A DNA stretch of 64,000 nucleotides, taken from positions 102,859-166,858 of the forward strand of contig NZ_FOQM01000014.1 of the NCBI RefSeq assembly GCF_900113735.1, given 5' to 3'. Shown in pieces: positions 1 through 8,103 of the stretch; the first letter of the stretch is position 1, and each line of letters opens with the position of its first letter. A model generated the notes under the pieces. That model saw nothing but the letters and a program-made list of their open reading frames with translations, made no database searches and was not told the DNA's origin. The stretch comes from Bradyrhizobium sp. Gha (lineage in GTDB: Bacteria; Pseudomonadota; Alphaproteobacteria; Rhizobiales; Xanthobacteraceae). Both the position numbers and the translations under genes were made by a program.

Positions 1-252
1 CTTGTTCAGCGCCGTGCCGATATGGATGTTGCCGTTGGCGTAGGGCGGCCCGTCGTGCAGCACGAACTTGGCCCGGCCTTTCGCGCCGTCCCGCAGCTTC
101 TCGTAGAGGCCGATCTCGTACCAGCGCTCGAGGATCTCCGGTTCGCGCTGGGGCAGGCCGGCACGCATCGGGAATTCGGTCTGCGGCAGGAACAGGGTCT
201 TCGAATAGTCTTTGGCTTCGGACTTTGGGGACTTTTGCGACTTTTCGGACAT
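1..252 (-). CDS. ileS: Isoleucyl-tRNA synthetase, N-terminal part (runs off the window)
   Basis: Only the first 84 codons are present; the gene continues past base 1. The protein starts MSEKSQKSPKSEAKDYSKTL and reaches the class-I HIGH signature as HDGPPYANGNIHIGTALNK, which is diagnostic for the Ile/Val/Leu tRNA synthetase group, and the FLPQTEFPMRAGLPQREPE stretch is typical of IleS. The enzyme charges tRNA-Ile in the cytosol. The upstream neighbour on the same strand is ribF, a common ribF-ileS arrangement. The ATG at 252 is the first in frame after the Lys/Ser-rich leader. Confidence 0.93.
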   Translation of the reverse strand, partial: MSEKSQKSPKSEAKDYSKTLFLPQTEFPMRAGLPQREPEILERWYEIGLYEKLRDGAKGRAKFVLHDGPPYANGNIHIGTALNK

Positions 253-459
253 GAGGCTGACTGGCTCGGAATGGCGCGGAAACGGATGGCGATGCGGAAT
301 CGCGGGGTGAAACGACAAAATCCCGGTCTTGCGCCGAGCCTTGAGGCTCAGGCGGAAGCCGGGCTGCTAATCCCTATGATGCGCCGCGCAAACATGGGCT
401 CTCCATAGCAGCCGAGCGGTGGAAGCGCAAAGGTCCGGCGGGCGCGCTTCGGGCCTTCC

Positions 460-1431
460 TTAATCGACGGTCCCGAGCCGCGGAAACGCGTCCGGGGCGG
501 CCGCCAGCAGGGCGCGGGCCCGGGCGGAATCGTCGTCCATCTGGCGGATCAGGGTGTCGATACCGTCGAACTTCAGCTCCTCGCGGATGAAGCCGATAAA
601 GGCGCAGTCCAGCGCCTGCCCGTACAGGTCACCCCTGAAGTCGAACAGGAAGATTTCCAGCAGCGGCGCGCCGTTATCGAAGGTCGGGCGGCGACCGAAG
701 CTCGCCACCCCGTTCAGGCGCTCAGGCCCGCGGCCGACCCGCACGGCGTAGATGCCGTGCTTCAGGCCACAATTGGCATCGAGCCGGATGTTGGCGGTGG
801 GGTAGCCGAGGTCGCGCCCGCGTTTCTCGCCGTGGATGACCTCGCCGGTGATGAACCAGGGCGCGCCCAGCATGGTGGTGGCCTCGTCGACCTGCCCCTC
901 GGCGAGCGCAATCCGGATGGCGCTGGAGGAGACCGGGCGCTCGTCGATGTCGACGTGCGGCTGCACGTCGACCTCGATGCCGAGCCGGGGCGCCTCGTTG
1001 ACCAAAAGGCTCGGTGAACCGACCCGTCCCTTGCCGAAATGGAAGTCGTATCCGACCGCAATCCCGCTGACGCCGAGACGTTCGATCAGGTCATGGTGAA
1101 TGAAATCTTGCGCGCTGGTCCCGGCGCGGGCCTTGTCGAAGGTCATGACCACGGCGCCGGCCAGTCCGGCCCCGGCCAGCAGCCGCAGCTTGGCCCGCTC
1201 GTCGGTCAGGCGAAATTGCGGGGTGTTGGGGCTGAAAAACCGGCGTGGATGCGGCTCGAAGGTCAGTGCCAGCGCAGGGCGGCCATGCGCCCGGCCCATT
1301 TCCATGGCGGCTGCAATCACGGCCCGGTGGCCGAGATGGACCCCGTCGAAATTGCCCATGGCCACCACAGCCCCCTTGGGGATCGCAGATTCCGGTGTGG
1401 TATCGCGGATAACGGTAAATTGCGGGGCCAT
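460..1431 (-). CDS. ribF: Bifunctional riboflavin kinase / FAD synthetase RibF
   Basis: The 323-residue protein has the two-domain RibF layout. The N-terminal FAD synthetase (nucleotidyltransferase) domain shows GNFDGVHLGHRAVI near residue 27 and FEPHPRRFF near 60. The C-terminal riboflavin kinase domain shows GRDLGYPTANIRLD, followed by GIYAVRV and the FLFDFRGDLYG segment. It converts riboflavin to FMN and then FAD in the cytosol. Length is normal for the family. It is transcribed toward ileS with about 200 bp between them. No FMN riboswitch is seen upstream of this gene; the riboswitch in this window is at ribH2. Confidence 0.95.
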   Translation of the reverse strand: MAPQFTVIRDTTPESAIPKGAVVAMGNFDGVHLGHRAVIAAAMEMGRAHGRPALALTFEPHPRRFFSPNTPQFRLTDERAKLRLLAGAGLAGAVVMTFDKARAGTSAQDFIHHDLIERLGVSGIAVGYDFHFGKGRVGSPSLLVNEAPRLGIEVDVQPHVDIDERPVSSSAIRIALAEGQVDEATTMLGAPWFITGEVIHGEKRGRDLGYPTANIRLDANCGLKHGIYAVRVGRGPERLNGVASFGRRPTFDNGAPLLEIFLFDFRGDLYGQALDCAFIGFIREELKFDGIDTLIRQMDDDSARARALLAAAPDAFPRLGTVD

Positions 1432-1658
1432 CAGGGGAATTCTCGAGCCGGCGGGACCGGCCGGGACCGTGGCTTGAGCCGGCCGATGAAGTCAAGCCGC
1501 AGGGGCCGTCGCCTGGAACATGATTTCGATCCGTCGCGGGTCGCCGCAGTTAACGCGCTGTTTAACGCCTTGGTGCTAGTGCTTGGGAGGTGGAACTGAG
1601 GGCCCGGCCTGTCAGGTCCGATTTTGAATATTCCTGGGTATGCGTTGGGGGAGTCGAG

Positions 1659-2054
1659 ATGGCGGTTGATTTGTCGATGTCTGTTCTGGTGGTCGACGAC
1701 TACAGCACCATGATCCGTATCATCAGGAATCTCCTGAAGCAGCTTGGCTTCGAGAATATCGACGATGCCAGCGACGGTTCGGCGGCGCTGAACAAGATGC
1801 GGGGCAAGAAGTACGGGCTCGTGATCTCCGATTGGAACATGGAGCCGATGACGGGTTACGACCTGCTGCGCGAAGTGCGGGCAGATCCCAACCTCGCCAC
1901 CACGCCCTTCATCATGATCACGGCGGAATCGAAGACCGAGAACGTGATCGCGGCCAAGAAGGCCGGCGTGAACAACTACATCGTCAAGCCGTTCAACGCG
2001 GCGACGCTGAAGACCAAGATCGAGGCGGTCTTCCCGGACATGGCGAGCGCGTAA
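1659..2054 (+). CDS. CheY-like single-domain response regulator
   Basis: This 131-residue protein is a stand-alone receiver domain with no output domain. It has the DD pair (VVDDY near residue 14), the phospho-acceptor Asp in VISDWNMEP near 58, the Thr in MITAESK and the Lys in IVKPFNA, so it should be phosphorylatable. Sequence style is close to chemotaxis CheY (MTGYDLLREVRAD). I chose ATG 1659, preceded by a GGGGGAG-like ribosome site, over upstream in-frame starts. No kinase or other chemotaxis gene is adjacent, so the partner is unknown. A rho-independent terminator follows directly. Confidence 0.9.
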   Translation: MAVDLSMSVLVVDDYSTMIRIIRNLLKQLGFENIDDASDGSAALNKMRGKKYGLVISDWNMEPMTGYDLLREVRADPNLATTPFIMITAESKTENVIAAKKAGVNNYIVKPFNAATLKTKIEAVFPDMASA

Positions 2055-2083
2055 GCGCGTTGACGTCCTCAGCTGAATTTGAA

Positions 2084-2108
2084 GAGCCCGGGCTCGTCCC
2101 GGGCTTTT
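2084..2108 (+). terminator. Rho-independent terminator after the CheY-like gene
   Basis: A GC-rich hairpin (AGCCCGGG, loop CTCGT, CCCGGGCT) is followed by a short T run, 30 bp after the cheY stop codon. The IS remnant starts just beyond it. Confidence 0.8.
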
Positions 2109-2117
2109 CTGCGTTGG

Positions 2118-2470
2118 GGCGATGACGGCCCGGCCGTTACCACTTCGGGCGACTGATATCCGAGCGGCGCCGACTGCAGGCGGGCTTGGTTGTAGACCTC
2201 TGCGATCATGAAGCTTTCGGCCTTGGCGTTGTCAAAGGGATTGCCGGGCCTGCTCCTATGATGTCGCGATCGGCTAGTCGCTGGCGACAAGCCGGTCGAC
2301 AGCCTTGCGCGGGAAGGCATCGTGACGGCGAGACAGGCGAAGGTCTTGGCGAGGTGGACATAGGTTATGTCGGCGACCCAGATCTGGTCAGGCGCGGACG
2401 GCACCAGGCCGCGGACCAGATTGGGGACACGGTGCATCAAACCAAAATCAGCTCGACAACCCGTCCGCAA
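2118..2470 (-). pseudogene. Decayed IS3-family transposase (OrfB) remnant
   Basis: The translated minus strand keeps two islands of an IS3/IS150-type integrase. One is PDQIWVADITYVHLAKTF, which carries the first catalytic Asp of the DDE triad. The other is GNPFDNAKAESFM, which carries the catalytic Glu, followed by the YNQARLQSAPLGYQSPE tail. The stretch between them, which should hold the second Asp, is missing, and the junction (TMPSRARLSTGLSPATSRSR) reads as noise, so an internal deletion with frame damage is likely. No intact OrfA or clear terminal inverted repeats were found. It is non-functional, but it marks past transposition at the edge of the low-GC segment. Confidence 0.8.
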
Positions 2471-2690
2471 CTTGTGATAGTGGAATCATCGCAATTGGCT
2501 TGGCGGGTACCCCAGGTTCTCGTTCAATTCGGGACCAAGATCAAAAAAATTCGAAGGCGTTGCCTCCCCCGTGAGGCAGGTCGGTCCTGGTGATCCTGGC
2601 GTTTCAGCGCCACCCCTCGACAAATGGATCAGTCATGCGCAGCAGCAAGTGCTCGCTGTTTTCGTGGATTCAATCTCGGACGATGAGGAG

Positions 2691-3956
2691 ATGCTCGTGT
2701 CGACCGCGCTTCGCCGATTGCAGGCTATCCAGTCGGGAGCTGGTTCCGAACTTTCCTTTGTCGGCTTACTCTCTCTAGCTCAACTTATTTCCTGGGGAGC
2801 TCTCTACTATACCTTCGCGGTCGTGTCCGTGCCAATCGAGCGCGACCTGGGCTGGGACAAGGCGACCGTTAACGGCGCTTGGTCGACTGGACTCCTCATC
2901 ACGGGCTTGGCGGCCTTTCCGGTCGGAATGCTCCTCGACCGATTGGGCGGGCGCATCATCATGACCGGAGGTACGTTGGTTGGAGCGGGGTGCCTCCTTC
3001 TATGGTCGAGTATGGAGCGCCTCTCCATGCTCTACGTCGTGTGCATCGGACTCGGCATCGCAATGTCAGGGTCTCTTTACGAAGCCGGGTTCACCGTGCT
3101 GACGCGGCGCTTTCCTATGAGCTATAGAGATCAGATCAGCCGAATGACCTTGGTCGGAGGACTGGCTCCGACCGTATTCGTCCCAATTTCAGCTTGGTTC
3201 GTTGCTTGGCAAGGATGGCGGGCAACCCTGCTGATGCTTGCAATTTTCCTGCTCGCCGTCTGTTTGCCGGTTCACGCACTCGGCCTTCGCGAGCAATCAA
3301 AAGATCTGGAGGGAAAGACGCAATCCCATGGTGCGGCGACGAGTACAGCCGCCTTAAAACGCGCGTTGCTTCATCCGTCGTTCTGGGCTCTGCTGGTGAC
3401 GTTTTCGATTCATTCCACAATCGCTTCCGTGGTCGTGTTTCACATCATGCCGCTCCTGCAGGAGCGGGGCTTCTCCGAGCTAACGATCACCTTTGCCTAC
3501 TCATTGATTGGACCCGCGCAGGTGGGCAGCCGTATTGCTCTGCTAGCAACCGGTCGATACTTCTCGATGGAAACAATCGGGATCGTTACGGTATCGGCCC
3601 TGCCGGTCTCGCTGTTGCTCCTGCTCGTCATACCGCAGATCGCTATAGCGCCCGCTCTTGTGCTTGTTCTGTACGGAACGGCCAATGGGCTCATTACCAT
3701 CCTCCGGGGAACCGCGATCCCCGACCTGATAGGGTCCGAAGGCTACGGCTCCATCAATGGAACGATCACCCTTGTCGCGCGCATGGGAGCGGCCGCGGCA
3801 CCGATTGCCGTGGCGATCGGGTGGGACAAATTCGGAGGCTACGAGCCCATTGTTTGGATATTGTTTGTGCTGGCCCTAATTGGTGCTGCCAGCTATGGCG
3901 TCGCCATCTATGCCGCCAACGGAATGAAAGCTGAAGCTCAAAGCCGACAGCGATAG
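2691..3956 (+). CDS. Major facilitator superfamily transporter
   Basis: About 420 residues with some 12 hydrophobic segments. The MFS motif-A loop after helix 2 is visible as GMLLDRLGGRIIMTGG. Segments such as ISWGALYYTFAVVSVPIERDLGW resemble the broad group of drug, sugar and organic-anion MFS carriers; the substrate cannot be told. The start is uncertain: ATG 2691 abuts a GAGGAG, while the in-frame GTG at 2697 sits 6 bases after that site and fits better; an ATG at 2571 is also open. The 3' end overlaps the convergent GNAT gene by 19 bp. GC and codon use look lower than in the flanking core genes. It may export or import the product of the adjacent cluster. Confidence 0.88.
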   Translation: MLVSTALRRLQAIQSGAGSELSFVGLLSLAQLISWGALYYTFAVVSVPIERDLGWDKATVNGAWSTGLLITGLAAFPVGMLLDRLGGRIIMTGGTLVGAGCLLLWSSMERLSMLYVVCIGLGIAMSGSLYEAGFTVLTRRFPMSYRDQISRMTLVGGLAPTVFVPISAWFVAWQGWRATLLMLAIFLLAVCLPVHALGLREQSKDLEGKTQSHGAATSTAALKRALLHPSFWALLVTFSIHSTIASVVVFHIMPLLQERGFSELTITFAYSLIGPAQVGSRIALLATGRYFSMETIGIVTVSALPVSLLLLLVIPQIAIAPALVLVLYGTANGLITILRGTAIPDLIGSEGYGSINGTITLVARMGAAAAPIAVAIGWDKFGGYEPIVWILFVLALIGAASYGVAIYAANGMKAEAQSRQR

Positions 3957-4684
3957 TGATAATGGTAGATTTCACGAAAGCCGAGCTTGAGCCCGAGCTT
4001 GCGAATGATCTCGTTGGTCTCGGTGGCTTGAAAGTAAGCGGCCGTCGCTCCCTGTTGTTTACCCCACTGGAGCAACTTGGCCATCAGCGCTTGCCAGATT
4101 CCCTTTCCGCGGTGTGATTGGTTGACGACCGCGTCGAATATGCCGATCATGTCGCGGTCGAATACCGCCATTGCATATCCGGCCGCTGCGTCCTCCACAT
4201 ACGCTGTCGCAAATACGGCAGGCAGTTGGATTGAGTCCACGAGTTTGTCATGGACGGCCCGCAGGTGCGCAGGTATCGCGCTCGCGCTGGCAACACCGTC
4301 CCGCCATTCCTCTCCGGGCGTTGCTCGCAGCTTGATGTTGCTGCTGGAACCCGTGCGGAAAGCGTCCTGCGTAGCCGCCAACACGACACAGGCGTCTTCG
4401 ATCGTGTATCCATCCTGCTCGAGCAAACGATCGATGCCCTGCGGAACGAGAGGCGTAATCCGAAATATCGTAGGAAGGGCTTGCCGCTTAAAAATCAACT
4501 CGGCTGCGCTCTTCACGTTGGCAAAAGACCCGAACGGGGCGAGACAATTTGCGGAATTCGTTCGTTTTGTCAGGCCGCCTCCAACTCTGATCAGCCAGCC
4601 GTTTACATGGGTCGTATGACGAGCAGGCCATGCATTGAAGCCGCGCTCCTCCAGCTCCTGGATGTTGAACTTGTCGTATTGCAT
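3938..4684 (-). CDS. GNAT-family N-acetyltransferase (downstream of KamA)
   Basis: 248 residues. The N-terminal half has the WPARHTTHVNGWLIRVGGGLTKRTNS pattern seen in a two-lobed GNAT subgroup. The C-terminal half carries the acetyl-CoA pyrophosphate loop as VVNQSHRGKGIWQALMAKLL (Q-x-x-x-G-K-G) near residue 190, then the YFQATETNEIIRKLGLKLGF tail. It should transfer an acyl group from acyl-CoA to an amine; the substrate is unknown. It lies 37 bp after the kamA-like gene on the same strand, so co-transcription is likely. A role in acetylating an aminomutase product is possible, but sequence similarity to the AblB beta-lysine acetyltransferase is not evident. Confidence 0.85.
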   Translation of the reverse strand: MQYDKFNIQELEERGFNAWPARHTTHVNGWLIRVGGGLTKRTNSANCLAPFGSFANVKSAAELIFKRQALPTIFRITPLVPQGIDRLLEQDGYTIEDACVVLAATQDAFRTGSSSNIKLRATPGEEWRDGVASASAIPAHLRAVHDKLVDSIQLPAVFATAYVEDAAAGYAMAVFDRDMIGIFDAVVNQSHRGKGIWQALMAKLLQWGKQQGATAAYFQATETNEIIRKLGLKLGFREIYHYHYRCRL

Positions 4685-4721
4685 GACGAAGGACCTCAGC
4701 GCGTTCTCTCAGAAATAGGAT

Positions 4722-5765
4722 TCATATCGCGTCTCGGTACAGGTGAATCTTTCCAAAGGGATCTTTGAGTTCGATAATGCCATCTTCTCCGAACGAGCAC
4801 GCTGCAGGCAGCGGCACCTTGAAGATGCCTCCCGGAAGATCCAGGACATAGGTAGGTAGTGCCAGGCCGGTCACCGAACGGCGCAGCTCCTCCATCAAGG
4901 CGATCCCTTTTTGAAGGGGCACTCGAAAGTGACCTGTTCCCTTCGCGAGATCTGGATGATGCAGGTAATAGGGTTTCACGCCAGCTTCGACGAAGGTCAT
5001 CATGAGTTCACTCAGCGAGCGAACATTGTCGTTTACACTTTGAAGCAAGACCGTTTGGCCAAGAAGGCTGGCCCCCGTTTTTTGCAAGCGTCGGATGGCT
5101 GCGCGGCCTTCAGCGGTAAACTCGCGAGCATGATTTGCGTGAATCGCGATGAAGATCGCGCACCTGTCCGATGCGAGCGAATCAACAAATGCATCGGTCA
5201 CATTCGAAGGTGCGACGAGCGGCACCCGGGTGTGCCATCGCAAGATGCGAACATGAGGAATGGCCGAAAAGGTCTGGGTAATCGAGCTGATTCGTTCGGA
5301 AGAAAGAACGAACGGATCTCCGCCCGTCACGATGACTTCACGAATAGCAGGCTGGCCTGCGACATATTCGGCAGCACGCTTGAGGTCGGCCGCAGTCATC
5401 TCGCGTTTTGCCTGCGGCCCGATCATCTCCTTCCGAAAGCAAAACCGGCAGTAGACCGGACAAACTGCGGTTGCCTTCAATAGAATTCGGTCTGGGTGAC
5501 GGTGCACGACGCCACGGACGGGGCTATGCGCGTCGTCGCCGATTGGATCGGGCTCCTCGTGCGAGCGCGCGTCAAGTTCATGCGTGGTCGGTACGAACTG
5601 GCGCGCGATCGGATCTTCAGGCCGATCGCGATCGACCAGGCTGGCCATGGCCTCCGTCAGGGCGACCGGATAACGATCGACAACGTCAACGAGCGACCCG
5701 ACTTGATCCGGGGGGACTAGCTTGGCGGCAGAGAGATCATGAAGGGTTCTGATGTTCGATGTCAT
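4722..5765 (-). CDS. KamA-family radical SAM lysine 2,3-aminomutase-like protein
   Basis: 347 residues. The radical-SAM cluster motif is C102-x3-C106-x2-C109 (CPVYCRFCF). The PLP-binding lysine of lysine 2,3-aminomutase fits K316 in LDLPGGIFKVP. Residues that bind the substrate lysine in the clostridial enzyme (Arg134, Asp293, Asp330, from memory of the structure) align with R111, D272 and D309. This favours migration of the alpha-amino group of L-lysine to give beta-lysine. It is shorter than the clostridial enzyme (about 416 residues) and near EpmB in length; EpmB acts in EF-P modification, but no epmA or efp lies nearby. It sits between two GNAT genes (63 bp and 37 bp gaps) in a probable operon. 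Confidence 0.88.
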   Translation of the reverse strand: MTSNIRTLHDLSAAKLVPPDQVGSLVDVVDRYPVALTEAMASLVDRDRPEDPIARQFVPTTHELDARSHEEPDPIGDDAHSPVRGVVHRHPDRILLKATAVCPVYCRFCFRKEMIGPQAKREMTAADLKRAAEYVAGQPAIREVIVTGGDPFVLSSERISSITQTFSAIPHVRILRWHTRVPLVAPSNVTDAFVDSLASDRCAIFIAIHANHAREFTAEGRAAIRRLQKTGASLLGQTVLLQSVNDNVRSLSELMMTFVEAGVKPYYLHHPDLAKGTGHFRVPLQKGIALMEELRRSVTGLALPTYVLDLPGGIFKVPLPAACSFGEDGIIELKDPFGKIHLYRDAI

Positions 5766-5828
5766 ACCAAAGCTCTACCACGGTGGTGAGTCGGCGCAGC
5801 AGAATCTGCGCCGACTCCGAATCGCGCC

Positions 5829-6575
5829 TCAATACTCGATCGGCGACTCGGTCGGATGCATCAGTTCAATGAACGCGGTTGGGCCGTCCATGACGCGATT
5901 GAAGCCAAGCATTCCCTGCTCGAAACAGGCTTCTTGCTTCTCGATGTCATTGCTGTCGACAAGAGTAGATGTTTCTTTTCTGCCGACGAGCTTTTGGCGC
6001 GCGTCCATATCCATGACGTAGCGAAGCAGAGTCCCGAATTTTGGTTCATAGGGGCGGATAAATCCCTTCACGACAAAGCCATGCCAGATGAAGTTGCCCC
6101 AGCTGCGATAGTTGTAGGGAGATGCCAGAACTCTGGCTAGAGGTCGGTCGTCGGCCTCGGCAATGCGCAGGCGTTCGGCTATGAGGTACTTGTGGAGCCC
6201 ATTTCCCTCAAATCCCGGTCGCACAATGCCGTTCATCAGCAGGGCGTGGTGGCGCCGAATCCGTCGGCTGGGAATTCCGAGCCATGGCTCGCCGAGGCTG
6301 TCCCCATCCGGAAGCGTCAAATTCGTAAAGCCGATCAGTTGCTCGTGTTCGAAAACACCGACGCTCATTCCGTGTAAACCAAGGTGGGCTCGAACAAAGC
6401 CCTCGTCGTCGTCCTCCGGGTAAAGAAACTGGCGGTTTGGCAGGGCGGCAAAGACCACTTCGCGGAGACCCATGATCGCCATGAAGTCAGCCTTGGTCAG
6501 GACGCGTGCCGTCCCGCACGGTGGTTGCAGTGGTGCATAACTGGATAATTTGCTCTTCGTCATCGTCAGTTCCAT
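5829..6575 (-). CDS. GNAT-like acyltransferase (upstream of KamA)
   Basis: 248 residues from ATG 6575, chosen because GGGGTGAG precedes it and because longer in-frame starts would run into the desaturase gene. The fold signs are a central NGIVRPGFEGNGLHKYLIAERLRIAE segment (acyl-CoA loop with G-x-G), followed by VLASPYNYRSWGNFIWHGFVVKGF. This fits a GNAT or closely related acyltransferase of unknown substrate. It is not a close copy of the other GNAT in the cluster. The gene lies 55 bp after the desaturase and 63 bp before the aminomutase on the same strand. Confidence 0.75.
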   Translation of the reverse strand: MELTMTKSKLSSYAPLQPPCGTARVLTKADFMAIMGLREVVFAALPNRQFLYPEDDDEGFVRAHLGLHGMSVGVFEHEQLIGFTNLTLPDGDSLGEPWLGIPSRRIRRHHALLMNGIVRPGFEGNGLHKYLIAERLRIAEADDRPLARVLASPYNYRSWGNFIWHGFVVKGFIRPYEPKFGTLLRYVMDMDARQKLVGRKETSTLVDSNDIEKQEACFEQGMLGFNRVMDGPTAFIELMHPTESPIEY

Positions 6576-6630
6576 AGATCTCACCCCGTCGAGTGTCGAC
6601 AAGTGTTTCCGGATGCCGTCTAGCGGTTTT

Positions 6631-7563
6631 TCATCCACACGCGTGGAAGAACTCGCGATAGGTCGTTTCGACGTAAAGATGCTTTCCCTCATTTTGCTCG
6701 AATAGATCCGGTAACGCTTCCATCGGGAGTCCGGGAGCGAGGTGATGCTCCACATGGTAGTTGTTGCCATTGGTGAACCACGTCAGAAACAGGTTCGACT
6801 TGATTGAGCGCGTATTGGCGAAAACATCGGTTGTGGTCATGTCGCAGAGGTAGTGCTCGGGCATCTCGATGAGCGCATGAACTGGGGTCGCAACCAGTAC
6901 GAATGAGGCCGCCCAAATTAGAAACGGGCGCCATTCGTGGAGAAAAACACCAACAAGTATGAGCGCACAGATCGCAGCGAGCATCAGAAGGTACTCATTT
7001 CGCATCCGATCGGAGGTCGTTCTGCTCTCACCTTCGAATGGCTTGTTGCGTAGGGCCGTCAGCAAGCTGCTGGCGAAGTTGACATAGTGCTGCAACATTA
7101 GAAGCCGCAGGGCGACTTGATATATCGTCAGCGGCTTTCCGCCGTACTGATCCCCATAGTCGAAAAATTCCTTGTTCTCCGGAGTGCCCAACAGCCGGTG
7201 GTGGCGGAGGTGACTAGCCCTATATCCCGAATACGAAACCAGCATCGGCAACCCGAGCACGACGCCGACCATATGATTCAGGCGCGCGTTTCGATAACCC
7301 AACCCATGCAGAACTTGGTGCTGAAGCTCGACAGCATGAGCTTGCCAAAGGCCGAGAAGGAGGATGCCCAGGACGATGAAAGCTGTATTGTGCCTGCTGG
7401 CGAGATAGCCGCCAACAACAGACCCGATGGTCAGAATTGCCAGCTTCAGCGAGAACACAATATCGCTCGACCGAAGTTTGTGCCTGAGCCCCAAGTCTGC
7501 TGCGGCGGCCAAAGTTTGCTGCATGGTGACGTCATTCCTTCCCACATACGAGGTTAGCGCCAT
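6631..7563 (-). CDS. Membrane fatty-acid desaturase (di-iron, three histidine boxes)
   Basis: 310 residues with the histidine clusters of membrane di-iron desaturases and hydroxylases: H82-x3-H86 (QHQVLHG), H118-x2-HH (SHLRHHRLLG) and HVEHH near residue 270, plus several hydrophobic segments. It should oxidise an acyl chain or similar hydrophobic substrate at the membrane, using O2 and an electron donor. Position-specific activity cannot be told; the HVEHH box fits the broad FA_desaturase family. It is the first gene of the apparent minus-strand operon desaturase-GNAT-KamA-GNAT. The start may be ATG 7563 or the internal ATG at 7524. Confidence 0.87.
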   Translation of the reverse strand: MALTSYVGRNDVTMQQTLAAAADLGLRHKLRSSDIVFSLKLAILTIGSVVGGYLASRHNTAFIVLGILLLGLWQAHAVELQHQVLHGLGYRNARLNHMVGVVLGLPMLVSYSGYRASHLRHHRLLGTPENKEFFDYGDQYGGKPLTIYQVALRLLMLQHYVNFASSLLTALRNKPFEGESRTTSDRMRNEYLLMLAAICALILVGVFLHEWRPFLIWAASFVLVATPVHALIEMPEHYLCDMTTTDVFANTRSIKSNLFLTWFTNGNNYHVEHHLAPGLPMEALPDLFEQNEGKHLYVETTYREFFHACG

Positions 7564-8103
7564 GTGGACATCTCAGGATCGCGTTGTTGAGTCAAGACAA
7601 CTGCAAGATGTTCTTGATTTTCGCAAGCTGCGATCAACGAAAGGTTGCTTCCATGCGAGGCGCGTGGCGCTCTGAAGCCGGTCTTTCTGCTCGACATGCG
7701 TTGCCCGGTTCGCTCACCCCGAGCCGATCTTCAGTCAACCTCGCCTTTGGAATCGCTGCGTCGACATCGGCTGCTTGTGGCGAATATTTTGCCGTTTGCG
7801 TCGACGATTCTCTCAATCTCCCGATATGGCAGCGTTGGCCGGATCGTAGCATTCACGTGCGACAACAACGCCAAGTTGCTTAGCATATGGAGTGTGGAGA
7901 GAGTCCAGCAAAATCGTGCTTTATATAAAGAAGATGATGTCGGCTATCTCGGCAACAATTGCTCGGAGCGAAGCGTTGAAGCAGAAGGAAATTTCTTGCT
8001 GAATGCTTGGGCAGATCGAATTCTGATTTCGAATTGAAGTTGAGCTCGCGCCGATGGTTGGCTCAGTCGGCACGGCTGGTCCATCGAAGCAGAACGACCG
8101 AGC
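7564..8103. other. 540-bp gap with no recognisable gene
   Basis: This stretch is visibly AT-richer than the window average, for example near 7910-8040. The open frames (such as 7645-8037 on the plus strand) have no recognisable motif or convincing ribosome site. It must contain the promoter for the minus-strand desaturase operon. The right end borders the core HAD gene, so the junction of the accessory segment probably lies here. Confidence 0.5.

Noticed and set aside
3938..4684. Calling the GNAT gene AblB (beta-lysine acetyltransferase)
   Set aside because: Context fits but I cannot see AblB-specific residues.
4722..5765. Calling the aminomutase EpmB
   Set aside because: No EF-P or epmA gene nearby, and D309 fits free-lysine aminomutase better.
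7645..8037. 130-codon plus-strand open frame in the accessory gap
   Set aside because: No known motif, no good ribosome site and no coherent domain pattern.
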